Shown piece after piece: positions 1 through 7,941 of a DNA stretch of 15,073 bases. The stretch comes from an uncultured Sulfurimonas sp. (GTDB lineage: Bacteria; Campylobacterota; Campylobacteria; Campylobacterales; Sulfurimonadaceae), in the NCBI GenBank assembly GCA_937914675.1, contig CALDOC010000494.1, positions 1-15,073 of the forward strand. The letters run 5' to 3'. The notes under the pieces were generated by a model. The model had not been told where the DNA came from, made no database searches, and saw only the letters and a program-made list of their open reading frames with translations. Within the stretch, counting starts at the first letter, position 1, and the number at the start of each line of letters is the position of its first letter. A program made the position numbers and the translations under genes.

Positions 1-219
1 CCAAGTATTGACCAGAGTGGAATGTATGCGATTGAAGACGCTATTTTAGAGTTAGAAAAGAAAGGTATACATGTGCTTCTATCAGGTATACAAAAGCAAC
101 CTGAAGATATGTTGCGAAACATTACTCTTATACCTAATTTAGTAGCAGAAGAACATCTTTTGAGTGATTTTAAATCAGCTGTAGCTTATTTGCAAGGCAA
201 TAAAAAAATCTTTTTATAG
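1..219 (+). CDS. SulP-family anion transporter, C-terminal STAS domain (partial, 5' end outside window)
   Basis: The frame is open from base 1 to the TAA ending at 219, giving 72 residues beginning PSIDQSG. The stretch IDQSGMYAIEDAILELEKKG, followed by VLLSGIQ and EEHLLSDFKSAVAYL, fits the C-terminal half of a STAS domain as found at the end of SulP (SLC26-like) sulfate/bicarbonate/anion permeases. In that family the STAS domain lies in the cytoplasm after the membrane core and helps regulation and assembly; it is not the transport path. The ATG at 22 lies inside this domain and is not a credible gene start, because the upstream residues in the same frame are also typical STAS sequence. The transported anion cannot be told from this fragment. 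The gene converges on the PsiE-family gene with a gap of only 29 bases, in which I see no clear terminator hairpin. Confidence 0.8.
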   Translation, partial: PSIDQSGMYAIEDAILELEKKGIHVLLSGIQKQPEDMLRNITLIPNLVAEEHLLSDFKSAVAYLQGNKKIFL

Positions 220-248
220 TTAGAGGTAAAAGAGGTAGAGTATTAGTT

Positions 249-734
249 TTATGAGTTGTTTCTCTCATCAACTAATCTCTCTTTATGATGTTTTCCAACA
301 AGATAATACGTCACGCCAAGTGATAAAACGACAGTTGCCGTAGCAAAAATATACAGAGGCGTCGTAGTGGAAAAATCTATGATTATCACTTTTCTGGCGA
401 TTGCCATAAGTGCTGTTGCTACAACGAGTTTTATTGGTATAACGTCGGTTCTTAAATACAAAACGATATTTTGATAAATCTCTATGGCTATAAGTACAAC
501 TAGAAAAGCTGCAAACGTTTTAAATATGCCTGTAATGCTAAGGAGCATCAAAGGTGGTTCCATTAGATTTTGATATAGCACGTAAATTACGTCTCCAACA
601 CCTAAAAATATGACTAATACCATCAATACCGCTAAAACTTTAACAGCTATTTTAATCGTTTTATGTAAAAAAGCGATCAAAGGGTCTGGATGTTCGGTTG
701 GTAGTTCTTCATGTTTTTCTATTGTCTCACTCAT
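249..734 (-). CDS. PsiE-family (phosphate-starvation-inducible E) membrane protein
   Basis: 161 residues. A charged N-terminus (about 1-28) is followed by four hydrophobic segments near residues 33-57, 68-94, 103-119 and 126-147, and a charged C-terminus (KHHKERLVDERNN). This layout, the GVGDVIYVLY segment after the first helix, and the conserved pattern EIYQNIVLYLRTDVIPIKLVV match the PsiE family of small inner-membrane proteins. The family name comes from phosphate-starvation induction in E. coli; its molecular function is not established, and nothing here shows phosphate control. The ATG at 734 has AAAGGAAC just upstream, a good ribosome-binding site. It is the last gene on the minus strand, 95 bases below the signalling run, but has its own strong -10 element, so it is probably expressed at least partly on its own. 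Confidence 0.8.
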   Translation of the reverse strand: MSETIEKHEELPTEHPDPLIAFLHKTIKIAVKVLAVLMVLVIFLGVGDVIYVLYQNLMEPPLMLLSITGIFKTFAAFLVVLIAIEIYQNIVLYLRTDVIPIKLVVATALMAIARKVIIIDFSTTTPLYIFATATVVLSLGVTYYLVGKHHKERLVDERNNS

Positions 735-744
735 AGTGTTCCTT

Positions 745-770
745 TAGGATAGAAAAAAAATTATACAAAA
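745..770 (-). promoter_or_regulatory. Probable promoter of the PsiE-family gene
   Basis: On the minus strand a perfect TATAAT (765-760) is preceded by TTTTG. About 7 bases downstream lies the likely transcription start near 752, giving a leader of roughly 18 bases that contains the AAAGGAAC ribosome site. No good -35 box is visible at 17 bases; the T-rich stretch before the -10 is typical of Campylobacterota housekeeping promoters, which depend little on a -35. The element ends where the duplicated ATPase-upstream sequence begins. Confidence 0.55.
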
Positions 771-841
771 GTTTACTTTAACGAATATTGAGTTAGCATA
801 TAAGATAAGGCTTGAAGGGAGAGTCAAAACTAAAAAAGTTC
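770..841 (+). repeat. Copy A: truncated duplicate of the ATPase promoter/5' region
   Basis: Bases 770-818 match 12309-12357 with three mismatches in 49 bases, in the same orientation (core ACGAATATTGAGTTAGCATA). Directly after, bases 815-837 match 12512-12534 perfectly over 23 bases, inside the ATPase coding region, with three more matches through 841. The two matching blocks meet at a shared AAGG, so copy A equals the ATPase 5' region with 158 bases removed, including the start codon, between two AAGG motifs. It therefore cannot encode protein. Its right edge runs over the stop codon of the minus-strand receiver gene (830-832). Confidence 0.8.
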
Positions 842-2296
842 AAAATCATCATCTTCTGATTCCATCTCTTTAACTTCATTAGATAAAATTAGTTCAATTT
901 GCAGACAAACGCTAAAAAGTGAACTATCCAAATAGTGAATGTCTAGAGCGCTTTTCTCCATGAAAATTAGTTGGTACCAATCTGATAGGTCAGATTCTAT
1001 GGCTGCGAGAAATAGCGATATTTTTTTTATATCTTTAATCTCAAGTTGTTTATCTTTTGTTGAGCTTAACAATTCAGACAGAGAGAGTATGGCGTAAGAT
1101 AAATCTTCAAATTCAAACAAAAGATTAATGACATGCGCGTATTTTGAGAGATAGTCCGCTATCTCATCGATAATGGCGACGTCTAGGTCTTCTTGAAATA
1201 CTTTCGCGCTATATTTAAGCTCTTTACCTAGCTGGTCAAGTTCTTGCAGTTGCGCCAATACCTCATTGTCAAGCTCATGGAGATATTCACTGGCGGTTGT
1301 TTTGAAAACATGCGAACGTCTTAAAAGCACATTTTCGGAATTGCTGATTTTCATCTTATTTGAATCAACGACTATTATAGGTTCTTGCACTATTGCAACA
1401 TCTTGTTTTGGAGCAACTCGATATCTATTTTTGAAAATAATTTCTTCTAAAATCTCTGAATAATTTTTAATCTTTACCTTTTGATACTCTTCCCAAGTAA
1501 TATCATTGAAAGAATACATTTGACTAAGATTTTCATCTTGGTCTATATTGACGTTTCGTTTAACTACAGTGTATACTTTACGACCTTTTTTTCTTTTAAT
1601 AGAGACTTTATTTTTAATGGGACTATTGACGTCGTACTCACTGAGTGAACTTATAAAGCCTTTTTTGTTATCAAAAAGATTATCTATCGTTATGTTTTTT
1701 TGTAAAAATTCTTCGAATTCATTATCTTGAAAAAGATCGCAAAACGCGTCATTTATGTAACGTACTTCATTCGCGCTGAAAATAACGCATGGACTTGGAA
1801 AGGCGTCCGCGATTTGAGTGACTAATTTATCGGAAACTTGGTTGATTTTCTTTTTCATCTGCAAGATTTGCAGCTCTTTGGCATGGCTTCTATCCAATAA
1901 TAATTTAGAAATATCGTAAAGAGCTTCCAACGTCTGATTCTTTTGTATAGGTTTAATTAAATATTTATCAACCTTCAAATCGATAGATCGAATAAAAAAA
2001 CTTTGTTCGGCAAAAGCCGTCATTATGATAATTGGAATATCTTTTGAATAATATTCTCTTATGGCTTGAAGCATGTCGAGTCCATCCATGTTTGGCATCT
2101 GAATGTCGCTTATGATAAAGTCTATACTATTGCTATGAAATATTTCCAATCCATCCAGACCGTCAACCGCCACAAACACCTGTTTAAACAATTCTTCAAA
2201 AAATGGCACCATGTTCACCCTGATGTCTGCTTCATCTTCTACGTAAAGAATAGTGTACTTTTTTGTTATTCTTATTATATCTTCAACTGATTTCAT
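830..2296 (-). CDS. Response regulator: REC + PAS-like + unrecognised helical C-terminal domain
   Basis: 488 residues. A receiver domain occupies about 12-130: acidic pocket E20/D21, phospho-acceptor D64 (in SDIQMPNMDG), T93 and K115 (LIKP). A PAS-like segment follows at about 158-268 (AFPSPCVIFSANEVRYINDAF … YSFNDIT). The C-terminal 322-478 is rich in predicted helix, starts LLRRSHVFKTTASEYL, and has the block DIHYLDSSLFSVCLQIELIL near the end; the tail is acidic (ESEDDDFELF). I do not recognise this last domain and see no DNA-binding, GGDEF, EAL or HD motif, so the output is unknown; protein-protein contact or dimerisation is plausible. The ATG at 2296 has AGGAGAG nearby, a strong ribosome site. 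It is the last of the six large signalling genes, 36 bases after the ODP kinase gene. Its stop codon and final ELF codons lie within the copy A repeat. Confidence 0.85.
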   Translation of the reverse strand: MKSVEDIIRITKKYTILYVEDEADIRVNMVPFFEELFKQVFVAVDGLDGLEIFHSNSIDFIISDIQMPNMDGLDMLQAIREYYSKDIPIIIMTAFAEQSFFIRSIDLKVDKYLIKPIQKNQTLEALYDISKLLLDRSHAKELQILQMKKKINQVSDKLVTQIADAFPSPCVIFSANEVRYINDAFCDLFQDNEFEEFLQKNITIDNLFDNKKGFISSLSEYDVNSPIKNKVSIKRKKGRKVYTVVKRNVNIDQDENLSQMYSFNDITWEEYQKVKIKNYSEILEEIIFKNRYRVAPKQDVAIVQEPIIVVDSNKMKISNSENVLLRRSHVFKTTASEYLHELDNEVLAQLQELDQLGKELKYSAKVFQEDLDVAIIDEIADYLSKYAHVINLLFEFEDLSYAILSLSELLSSTKDKQLEIKDIKKISLFLAAIESDLSDWYQLIFMEKSALDIHYLDSSLFSVCLQIELILSNEVKEMESEDDDFELF

Positions 2297-2332
2297 TTTA
2301 CGCTCTCCTCTTTTAATCTTAGCGATCTCTCT

Positions 2333-4570
2333 TTATTCATCTATATCTTTTCCCAGCGTTATTGTAAAATAACTTCTATCAGCAATTTTTTTGTAGTTCA
2401 AATCACCATGAAAGTGTTCATTGATGATTTTTTTGCTCATGTATAAACCTAATCCAGTACCTTCGCCCTGCTGTTTCGTAGTAAAGTATGGAGTAAACAA
2501 CCTGTCAATAATTGAATCGCCAATACCCCCTGCGTTGTCTTCAATGATTATCGTTTTAGGCGCTATGTGTTTAATAAAGATATATTTGTCATTTGTCTTT
2601 ACTCCATCAAGCGCGTCTTTGGAGTTGGACAAGAGGTTCAATAAAACTTGCTCCAACATGTCTTTTCTTCCAAATACGACATCAGCGACGGCGCAATCCT
2701 TTTCTACGTTGATTTTTATATTATGCGTTGTATATTGCGCGCTTACAAACTCATTGACATTCTCAATGGCGTCGCAAATATGAAAATTTTTATCTTCTGA
2801 GCGGTTATTTGAATAATTCATAAAAGAATCTATAATCTGCGACATTTTTTGACACTGATTTTGGACGAACAGCGCATGCTCTTCAATCTTAACTGACTCA
2901 AGAGATCCCAACGCGTTGGTAAGTGAGAGCTTTATGGATGACGCGCTGATGGCGTTGATGGGCTGCCTCCATTGGTGAGCTATCATGCTAATCATCTCCC
3001 CCATTTGAGCCATTTTTGCTTGCTGAAACATAACTATGTCTTTTTGTTTTGATTCCAAATCGATTTTTTTAATCATGGAAATATCTACAAGAATATACAC
3101 ATGCTGTATTGAGCTGTCAATATAAGAGATATAGCTTTGAATCATCAAGGAGATCTCTTTCTTTTTATAATTTACATGGATTTCAAACTTGTCGGTATCT
3201 TTTTTTCTACTTTTGAGTAGCTTGTAAACATCTGTTTTATCAAGATACTCTTTGAATTGAATACTCTTTATCTCTCCAGTAATGGGTAAATTTAAGATAG
3301 TCGCGAGTGAGTTGCTGATTTTATATTTTTTGCGAGCTTTATCATAGATAAGATAGTGTATGTCATCAAAAGATGATAATGATTGCAACAAGTCTGACTC
3401 TTCAAGCTCTTTTGTAATATTTACAAAAGTGGATATAAACTGATTAGACTTGTTTTTTATTGGCAACTCTTTCACCTGAACTCTAAACGTAATATTCTGA
3501 TTCGATAAATTTTTCAGAAGAACTCTATATTCGCTTTGTGGATGTTTGAGAATATATTGCGCCCATCTTTTTTGCGCCGTCTCAAAAGAAAGATACCTCT
3601 CATCGTCAACTGGGATAAATTTGTTACAGACACATCCAACGTCATCAACAAATTGCTGATTGCTTCGCTTGTCAAAAAAGTCTAAAAATGTTTGATTAGA
3701 CGCTATCATGGCGTTGCCGTCATTTTCGACTATCATGTTGTCCCGCATGTCTATAATTGTTTGAAGATGTTTTATTGTTTGCTTATACTTCTCTTTTTCT
3801 GATTCTAAGTCCTCTTGAAGTTTTAAGAGTTCTGTTTTGTACTCTGCGTTTATATAGATGCCGCAATCCAATTTTTTAAGCTTTTGGATTAAACCATGGA
3901 TAAACTTTTTTTGTATTATTGAACCATGTTGAGGTAATATTAGCTCAAGTTCCAAGGCTTCCATTTTATGCAGAGCGTAGTTTAATATCTCTCTGCTTGG
4001 CATATACTCTTGGTGAAATTGTTTTATCAGGTCAAAGTAATTTTCGTCCGCGTAAAAGCTCCAAGACTCCTCAACGGCTCCGAAAATATCTGATGAGAAG
4101 AGAGTTTTTGTCTGTTCGTCATAAGTCGCAAAAGCCCCCGGAGCATGAGCGTAAGGCGTTGTGACAAACTTCAAAGTTCTAGCGTCTGACAATCGCAATT
4201 GAAAATCATTGGCGTCTATATGCAGATACTCGGATTGTATGCCATAGTGTTTAATCAGCGCTGACGTTCTTGTATGCGTCACTACCCTTAAATCATTCCT
4301 GTTTATAAGATTCTCAAGTTGAGGGATGGATGCGCATAGGTCTGGGTCTTGATGATGAACTACAATATATTTGATGTTTTTTATACTCGTTAAAGACTCT
4401 ACTTTTTGAACAAGATCATCATAGCCAAGTAGTGAACCGGGGTCTATCAGGACTGAGCTGTCACCATTGAGTAATAAATAAGAATGACACTGAAAAGAAT
4501 CATTTGCTATATACTTTCCAACCCAATATATATCTTTTGCGACTTCAATCGCTTTAGTAAAATCTAACAT
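2333..4570 (-). CDS. Cytoplasmic ODP (di-iron metallo-beta-lactamase fold) sensor histidine kinase
   Basis: 745 residues, no signal peptide or membrane helix. Residues 1-240 form a metallo-beta-lactamase fold of the ODP type found in flavodiiron proteins. The expected metal ligands are present in order: H73-x-D75-x-D77 (HQDPD, with D for the usual E), H142 (PYAHAPG), D161 (SSDIFG) and H215 (LPQHG). No flavodoxin domain follows. Instead come a probable coiled coil (about 241-275), two PAS-like regions (about 280-390 and 400-500, the first with C313/C315) and a full kinase core: H532 in MISMIAHQWRQP, N-box around N645/N649, DNAGG at 678-682, FTPYFTTK, and GEGTGLGL at 702-709. Flavodiiron ODP domains bind O2 or NO at a di-iron site, and a stand-alone ODP protein in Treponema denticola is a known chemotaxis oxygen/iron sensor, so gas or iron sensing is my inference here. 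ATG at 4570 has AAGGAA upstream; 9 bases separate it from the preceding gene. Confidence 0.88.
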   Translation of the reverse strand: MLDFTKAIEVAKDIYWVGKYIANDSFQCHSYLLLNGDSSVLIDPGSLLGYDDLVQKVESLTSIKNIKYIVVHHQDPDLCASIPQLENLINRNDLRVVTHTRTSALIKHYGIQSEYLHIDANDFQLRLSDARTLKFVTTPYAHAPGAFATYDEQTKTLFSSDIFGAVEESWSFYADENYFDLIKQFHQEYMPSREILNYALHKMEALELELILPQHGSIIQKKFIHGLIQKLKKLDCGIYINAEYKTELLKLQEDLESEKEKYKQTIKHLQTIIDMRDNMIVENDGNAMIASNQTFLDFFDKRSNQQFVDDVGCVCNKFIPVDDERYLSFETAQKRWAQYILKHPQSEYRVLLKNLSNQNITFRVQVKELPIKNKSNQFISTFVNITKELEESDLLQSLSSFDDIHYLIYDKARKKYKISNSLATILNLPITGEIKSIQFKEYLDKTDVYKLLKSRKKDTDKFEIHVNYKKKEISLMIQSYISYIDSSIQHVYILVDISMIKKIDLESKQKDIVMFQQAKMAQMGEMISMIAHQWRQPINAISASSIKLSLTNALGSLESVKIEEHALFVQNQCQKMSQIIDSFMNYSNNRSEDKNFHICDAIENVNEFVSAQYTTHNIKINVEKDCAVADVVFGRKDMLEQVLLNLLSNSKDALDGVKTNDKYIFIKHIAPKTIIIEDNAGGIGDSIIDRLFTPYFTTKQQGEGTGLGLYMSKKIINEHFHGDLNYKKIADRSYFTITLGKDIDE

Positions 4571-4579
4571 AGAAATTCC

Positions 4580-6304
4580 TTATTCATAATTGAGCGCCTT
4601 TGGCGAGGGCTCTCCTATAAAGTAGCCCTGAGCAAAGTCAACGCCTAATTCCCTGACTATCTCAAATATCTCTTTTGAGTGAACAAACTCCGCTATTGTT
4701 TTTTTGTTTGTCTTTTTAGCAAGATATATCATGGTTTCCACAATATGTCTTGAGTTTATATCCGTATCTAAATTTTTCACAAATAAACCGTCAATTTTTA
4801 TGATATCGACGTTGAGGTTTTGGACACGAGTGAAATTTGAATTTTCCGCGCCAAAATCATCAAGCGCTATTAAAAATCCCGCTTTTCTAAGCTCTTCTAG
4901 TTTTTGATTGGCGTCTTGCGCGTCATAATCATTGATGCCTTCGAGTATCTCTAGCGTAACTCTGGATGGTTCTATCTCATGTTTGGCGCACAGATAGACC
5001 AGCAGTCCAAAAAGTTCACCATCTTTCATATCCTCATCTGTAATATTTACGCTAAAAGATAAATCTTGATAATCTTTAAAATATTCAAACGTCTGATTTA
5101 TAATAATTTTTGTAAACGTTGGCATTAAACCAACGATTTTGGCACTGGGTAAAAAGTAAAATGGCGATATGATTTCATCGTTTTCCACTATTCTCGCAAG
5201 AGCTTCATACTTGGTTATTTTTTCCTCTTTAAACTCATACATAGGTTGATAAAATGCTTTTAAACGGTGATTTGCGATGGCGTCTTTACTTTTTTTCGCC
5301 CATTTTAAAAGCTCTTTTTGTTTCTCTAACAGTGACATGTTTTGTTTATAAATCATAATGGAATTTTTATGATTGCTTCTACCATCTTGTAGAGCCAGTT
5401 TCACTTTATGATAGGGAAGTTCCTTATCTTCTTCCAAACACTCCAATATTCCAATGGAAGCGCTTAGGTTAAACTCTTCCTCTTCTACTACGTAAATATC
5501 TTTATTAAGTTTATGCTGAATTTTCTCTGCCAGAATCAAAGCCTCTAGTATCTCCGCGTTTGTTAGTGAGAACATAAACTCATCACCATAGAGTTTATAT
5601 ATTTTAATCTCCTCTTTCTCGAAAGAGTTTAAAAATAATCCAATTTTTTTAATAATTTCATCACCTACGCCATAGCTATGGGTTAAGTTTATAAAATTAA
5701 AATTGTCAATGTTAAACAACATTAAAGTAGGTTTTATCTCTAGGATATTGTAATCGATTTTTAATTTCTCAAAGTTGTAAAGATTTGTCATGGCGTCTTT
5801 TTGAAGCATCTCTATGAGTGAACTTGAGTGTTTTTCTATGGTTTCTTTTTGCTTTTTGAGTTCAATTTGCAGTGTTTTGTCATAATCTTCTTTAGCTTTT
5901 TCAGAGTGTATAATTTTTATGATTTTGGACAAAACCGTCATGAGTTGCGTTTTCTCAATGGGCTTTAAAATAAATCCATCAATATTGAGTTCAATAGAAT
6001 CAAGCAAAATATTTTTCCCTGAGTGGGCCGTAATGAAGATCGCTTTAAATATTTTGTTTTGTTTCCTGAGGTTTTGCAGCATCTCCAGCCCATCCATTAT
6101 TGGCATGGTTATGTCGCTTATTACAAGATCGACACTATTTTTGTTAAAAAGTTCCATTCCCTCTTTGCCATTTTCAGCTATAAATAGTTTTTTAAAAAAG
6201 ATACTTAAAATACCATGAAGCTCACCTCTAGCGTCTTTATCATCTTCAACGTACAAAACTGTTATCTCTTTTGCATATTTTATTATTGATTCTAACTCAT
6301 TCAT
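4580..6304 (-). CDS. Response regulator REC–degenerate GGDEF–EAL, probable cyclic-di-GMP phosphodiesterase
   Basis: 574 residues. Receiver domain about 12-130 (E20/D21, D64, T92, K114). A coiled-coil linker (135-165) leads to a GGDEF-fold domain about 166-320 whose signature is YGDEF (239-243), with N198 where the first metal-binding Asp is expected (FNIDNFN), so cyclase activity is unlikely. The EAL domain (about 340-574) keeps the usual catalytic set: E367 (YEALAR), N420, E452, D482/D483 (LDDFG), K504, E539 and Q559 (QGYF). The AEGVE motif has become AEFVH and the loop after DDFG is AENSNF rather than the usual G-x-S-S, so activity is likely but not certain. Degenerate GGDEF domains often act as GTP-binding regulators of an attached EAL. 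The expected role is breakdown of cyclic-di-GMP under phosphorylation control. ATG at 6304 has AGGAT upstream, 14 bases after the previous stop. Confidence 0.88.
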   Translation of the reverse strand: MNELESIIKYAKEITVLYVEDDKDARGELHGILSIFFKKLFIAENGKEGMELFNKNSVDLVISDITMPIMDGLEMLQNLRKQNKIFKAIFITAHSGKNILLDSIELNIDGFILKPIEKTQLMTVLSKIIKIIHSEKAKEDYDKTLQIELKKQKETIEKHSSSLIEMLQKDAMTNLYNFEKLKIDYNILEIKPTLMLFNIDNFNFINLTHSYGVGDEIIKKIGLFLNSFEKEEIKIYKLYGDEFMFSLTNAEILEALILAEKIQHKLNKDIYVVEEEEFNLSASIGILECLEEDKELPYHKVKLALQDGRSNHKNSIMIYKQNMSLLEKQKELLKWAKKSKDAIANHRLKAFYQPMYEFKEEKITKYEALARIVENDEIISPFYFLPSAKIVGLMPTFTKIIINQTFEYFKDYQDLSFSVNITDEDMKDGELFGLLVYLCAKHEIEPSRVTLEILEGINDYDAQDANQKLEELRKAGFLIALDDFGAENSNFTRVQNLNVDIIKIDGLFVKNLDTDINSRHIVETMIYLAKKTNKKTIAEFVHSKEIFEIVRELGVDFAQGYFIGEPSPKALNYE

Positions 6305-6318
6305 AACTAATCCTATAT

Positions 6319-7941
6319 TTATAGTACGCTTGATGGTTTTTGCGTCAAATAACCCCGAATGTAATCAAGCCCCAATTTTCTACCCTCATTTAGAATTTCT
6401 TCATCCTCAACGCCCACTAAAATAGTTGTAATATTGGCGTTCTTTGCATAGTCGAGTGAAAATAAAAGCGACCTTTTTATATTTGCGTCACTCAAAGATT
6501 TTCGTAAGAGCAGTTGATTTACTTTAATATATTTAGGTTGTAAAATAGACAACACTTCAATATTCATGTTTCCAGAGCCAAACCCTTTGATTGCTAGTTT
6601 GAACCCCGCCGCTTTTAAATCTAGCCAAAACTTCACTCTTTTTCTTGATGGCTGTAAAGATTCATAGTTGATGATGTCGAGAATCACCCTGCTTGGTTCA
6701 ATGCTATGTTTAGCGCATAAATACGTCAAATACTCTTTAGCCGCGTTGTTTCTCCACTCACAATCACTGATGTTGATATGAAAAGGGAACTGAGTTGGAG
6801 CCAAACTCTTAAAACTTTTTTTAAATACGCTATGGGAAATCTCTTCCAATATACCGGCCTTTTGGCTTAAATCAATAAAAAATTCTGGAAGAATATATTT
6901 ATCACCTTGCTTAATTCTGGCGTAAATTTCATACGACGCGATCTCTAAAGTGTGGATGTCGAAAATAGGCTGATAAAAGGGTAAAATAGTCTCTTGCAGT
7001 AGCGCGTCAAGCGTCATTCTCAACCAACTAAGAGTATTGTTTTTTCTAGCCTCTTCGAGATCAATATCCATCTTAATAAACATATTGCTGTTCTCGTCAT
7101 CTCTTATGCTTTTAACGATAGAATCTATGTGAACTAAAAAATTCTCACCTATGTTTTCAACGCTGTTATTTTCCTTAACTAAAATGACGCCATAAGAGAG
7201 ACTTACATAAATTTTCATATCTTTATATTTTATAACTAAACTTTCGGTATGATCGGAGAAAGATTGCACCGACTCGAGTATGGCGTCTAAATAACGTTTA
7301 TCTACTCCACATACTATTACGTCGTCGCGTAGGTGCAATATATCCTCCTCCTCTACGCCAAAATTTATTAAATGCTCTTTTACTCCTTCAATAATCAAAT
7401 TTTTAGTTTCAACGCCAAACTTTTTGATGATATCAAGAAACTTATCGACGACAACTACAAAAAGAGCCTGATTCATGTTCTCAAGCAAGTTTGTAAGCTT
7501 GTTGTCTGTAGTTCTTATTTTGGACTCTTTTTTCTCAATATCAATCATATGGCTTATTTTATACAGTAGTTGAAAGAGTTTGTCCATAGGCACCGGCTTA
7601 AGCAAAACTCCATCAACCTGAAAATCTATAGAGTATCTTAAATTTTCGTCTGTATTGTGAGCCGTCATAATAATAATATGTTGATGAGGATTGATTTCGA
7701 GTATTTTATCTATAAGATTTATTCCATCGAGCTTAGGCATAGTCAAGTCTGTTACCAATAGATCGTAAGGATTTGCGGAGTATTCCGCAAACGCCATCTC
7801 TCCATCCTCCACAACTTTGACGTTTTTGTATAAAAGTTTAAAGATGCCCTCATACTGCTCTCTGGTTTCTTTTTCGTCTTCAACGTACAGAAGTGAAATA
7901 TTTTTTGCAAAATGGCTTAATTCTTTATGATTATCTAACAT
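6319..7941 (-). CDS. Response regulator REC with catalytically degenerate GGDEF and EAL domains
   Basis: 540 residues. The receiver (about 13-132) looks functional: E21/D22, D65 in TDLTMP, T93, K115. The middle part (about 150-295) has the position and spacing of a GGDEF domain but RDDVI (205-209) in place of GGDEF. The C-terminal part (about 305-540) is recognisable as EAL by the linker LPFYQPIFD, HINISD, YLCAKHSIEPSRV and RGYL..KP. However, EAL is EIY (338-340), the DDFG pair is KGFG (452-455), the first E of AEGVE is V509, the expected Glu in the fourth strand is D422, and the final Gln is R529. Only N390 and K473 of the usual set remain. It is therefore most likely a pseudo-enzyme acting as a cyclic-di-GMP receptor, scaffold or partner. 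Its start (ATG at 7941, ribosome site AAGGGGGA) overlaps the preceding kinase gene by 11 bases, so translation is probably coupled. It is a diverged paralogue of the next gene. Confidence 0.85.
   Translation of the reverse strand: MLDNHKELSHFAKNISLLYVEDEKETREQYEGIFKLLYKNVKVVEDGEMAFAEYSANPYDLLVTDLTMPKLDGINLIDKILEINPHQHIIIMTAHNTDENLRYSIDFQVDGVLLKPVPMDKLFQLLYKISHMIDIEKKESKIRTTDNKLTNLLENMNQALFVVVVDKFLDIIKKFGVETKNLIIEGVKEHLINFGVEEEDILHLRDDVIVCGVDKRYLDAILESVQSFSDHTESLVIKYKDMKIYVSLSYGVILVKENNSVENIGENFLVHIDSIVKSIRDDENSNMFIKMDIDLEEARKNNTLSWLRMTLDALLQETILPFYQPIFDIHTLEIASYEIYARIKQGDKYILPEFFIDLSQKAGILEEISHSVFKKSFKSLAPTQFPFHINISDCEWRNNAAKEYLTYLCAKHSIEPSRVILDIINYESLQPSRKRVKFWLDLKAAGFKLAIKGFGSGNMNIEVLSILQPKYIKVNQLLLRKSLSDANIKRSLLFSLDYAKNANITTILVGVEDEEILNEGRKLGLDYIRGYLTQKPSSVL

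Noticed and set aside
22..219. A separate small gene starting at ATG 22
   Set aside because: The frame is open to base 1 and the residues before the ATG continue a STAS domain, so it is the end of a larger transporter gene.
220..248. Bidirectional terminator between the SulP and PsiE-family genes
   Set aside because: The 29-base gap shows no convincing inverted repeat followed by a T-run on either strand.
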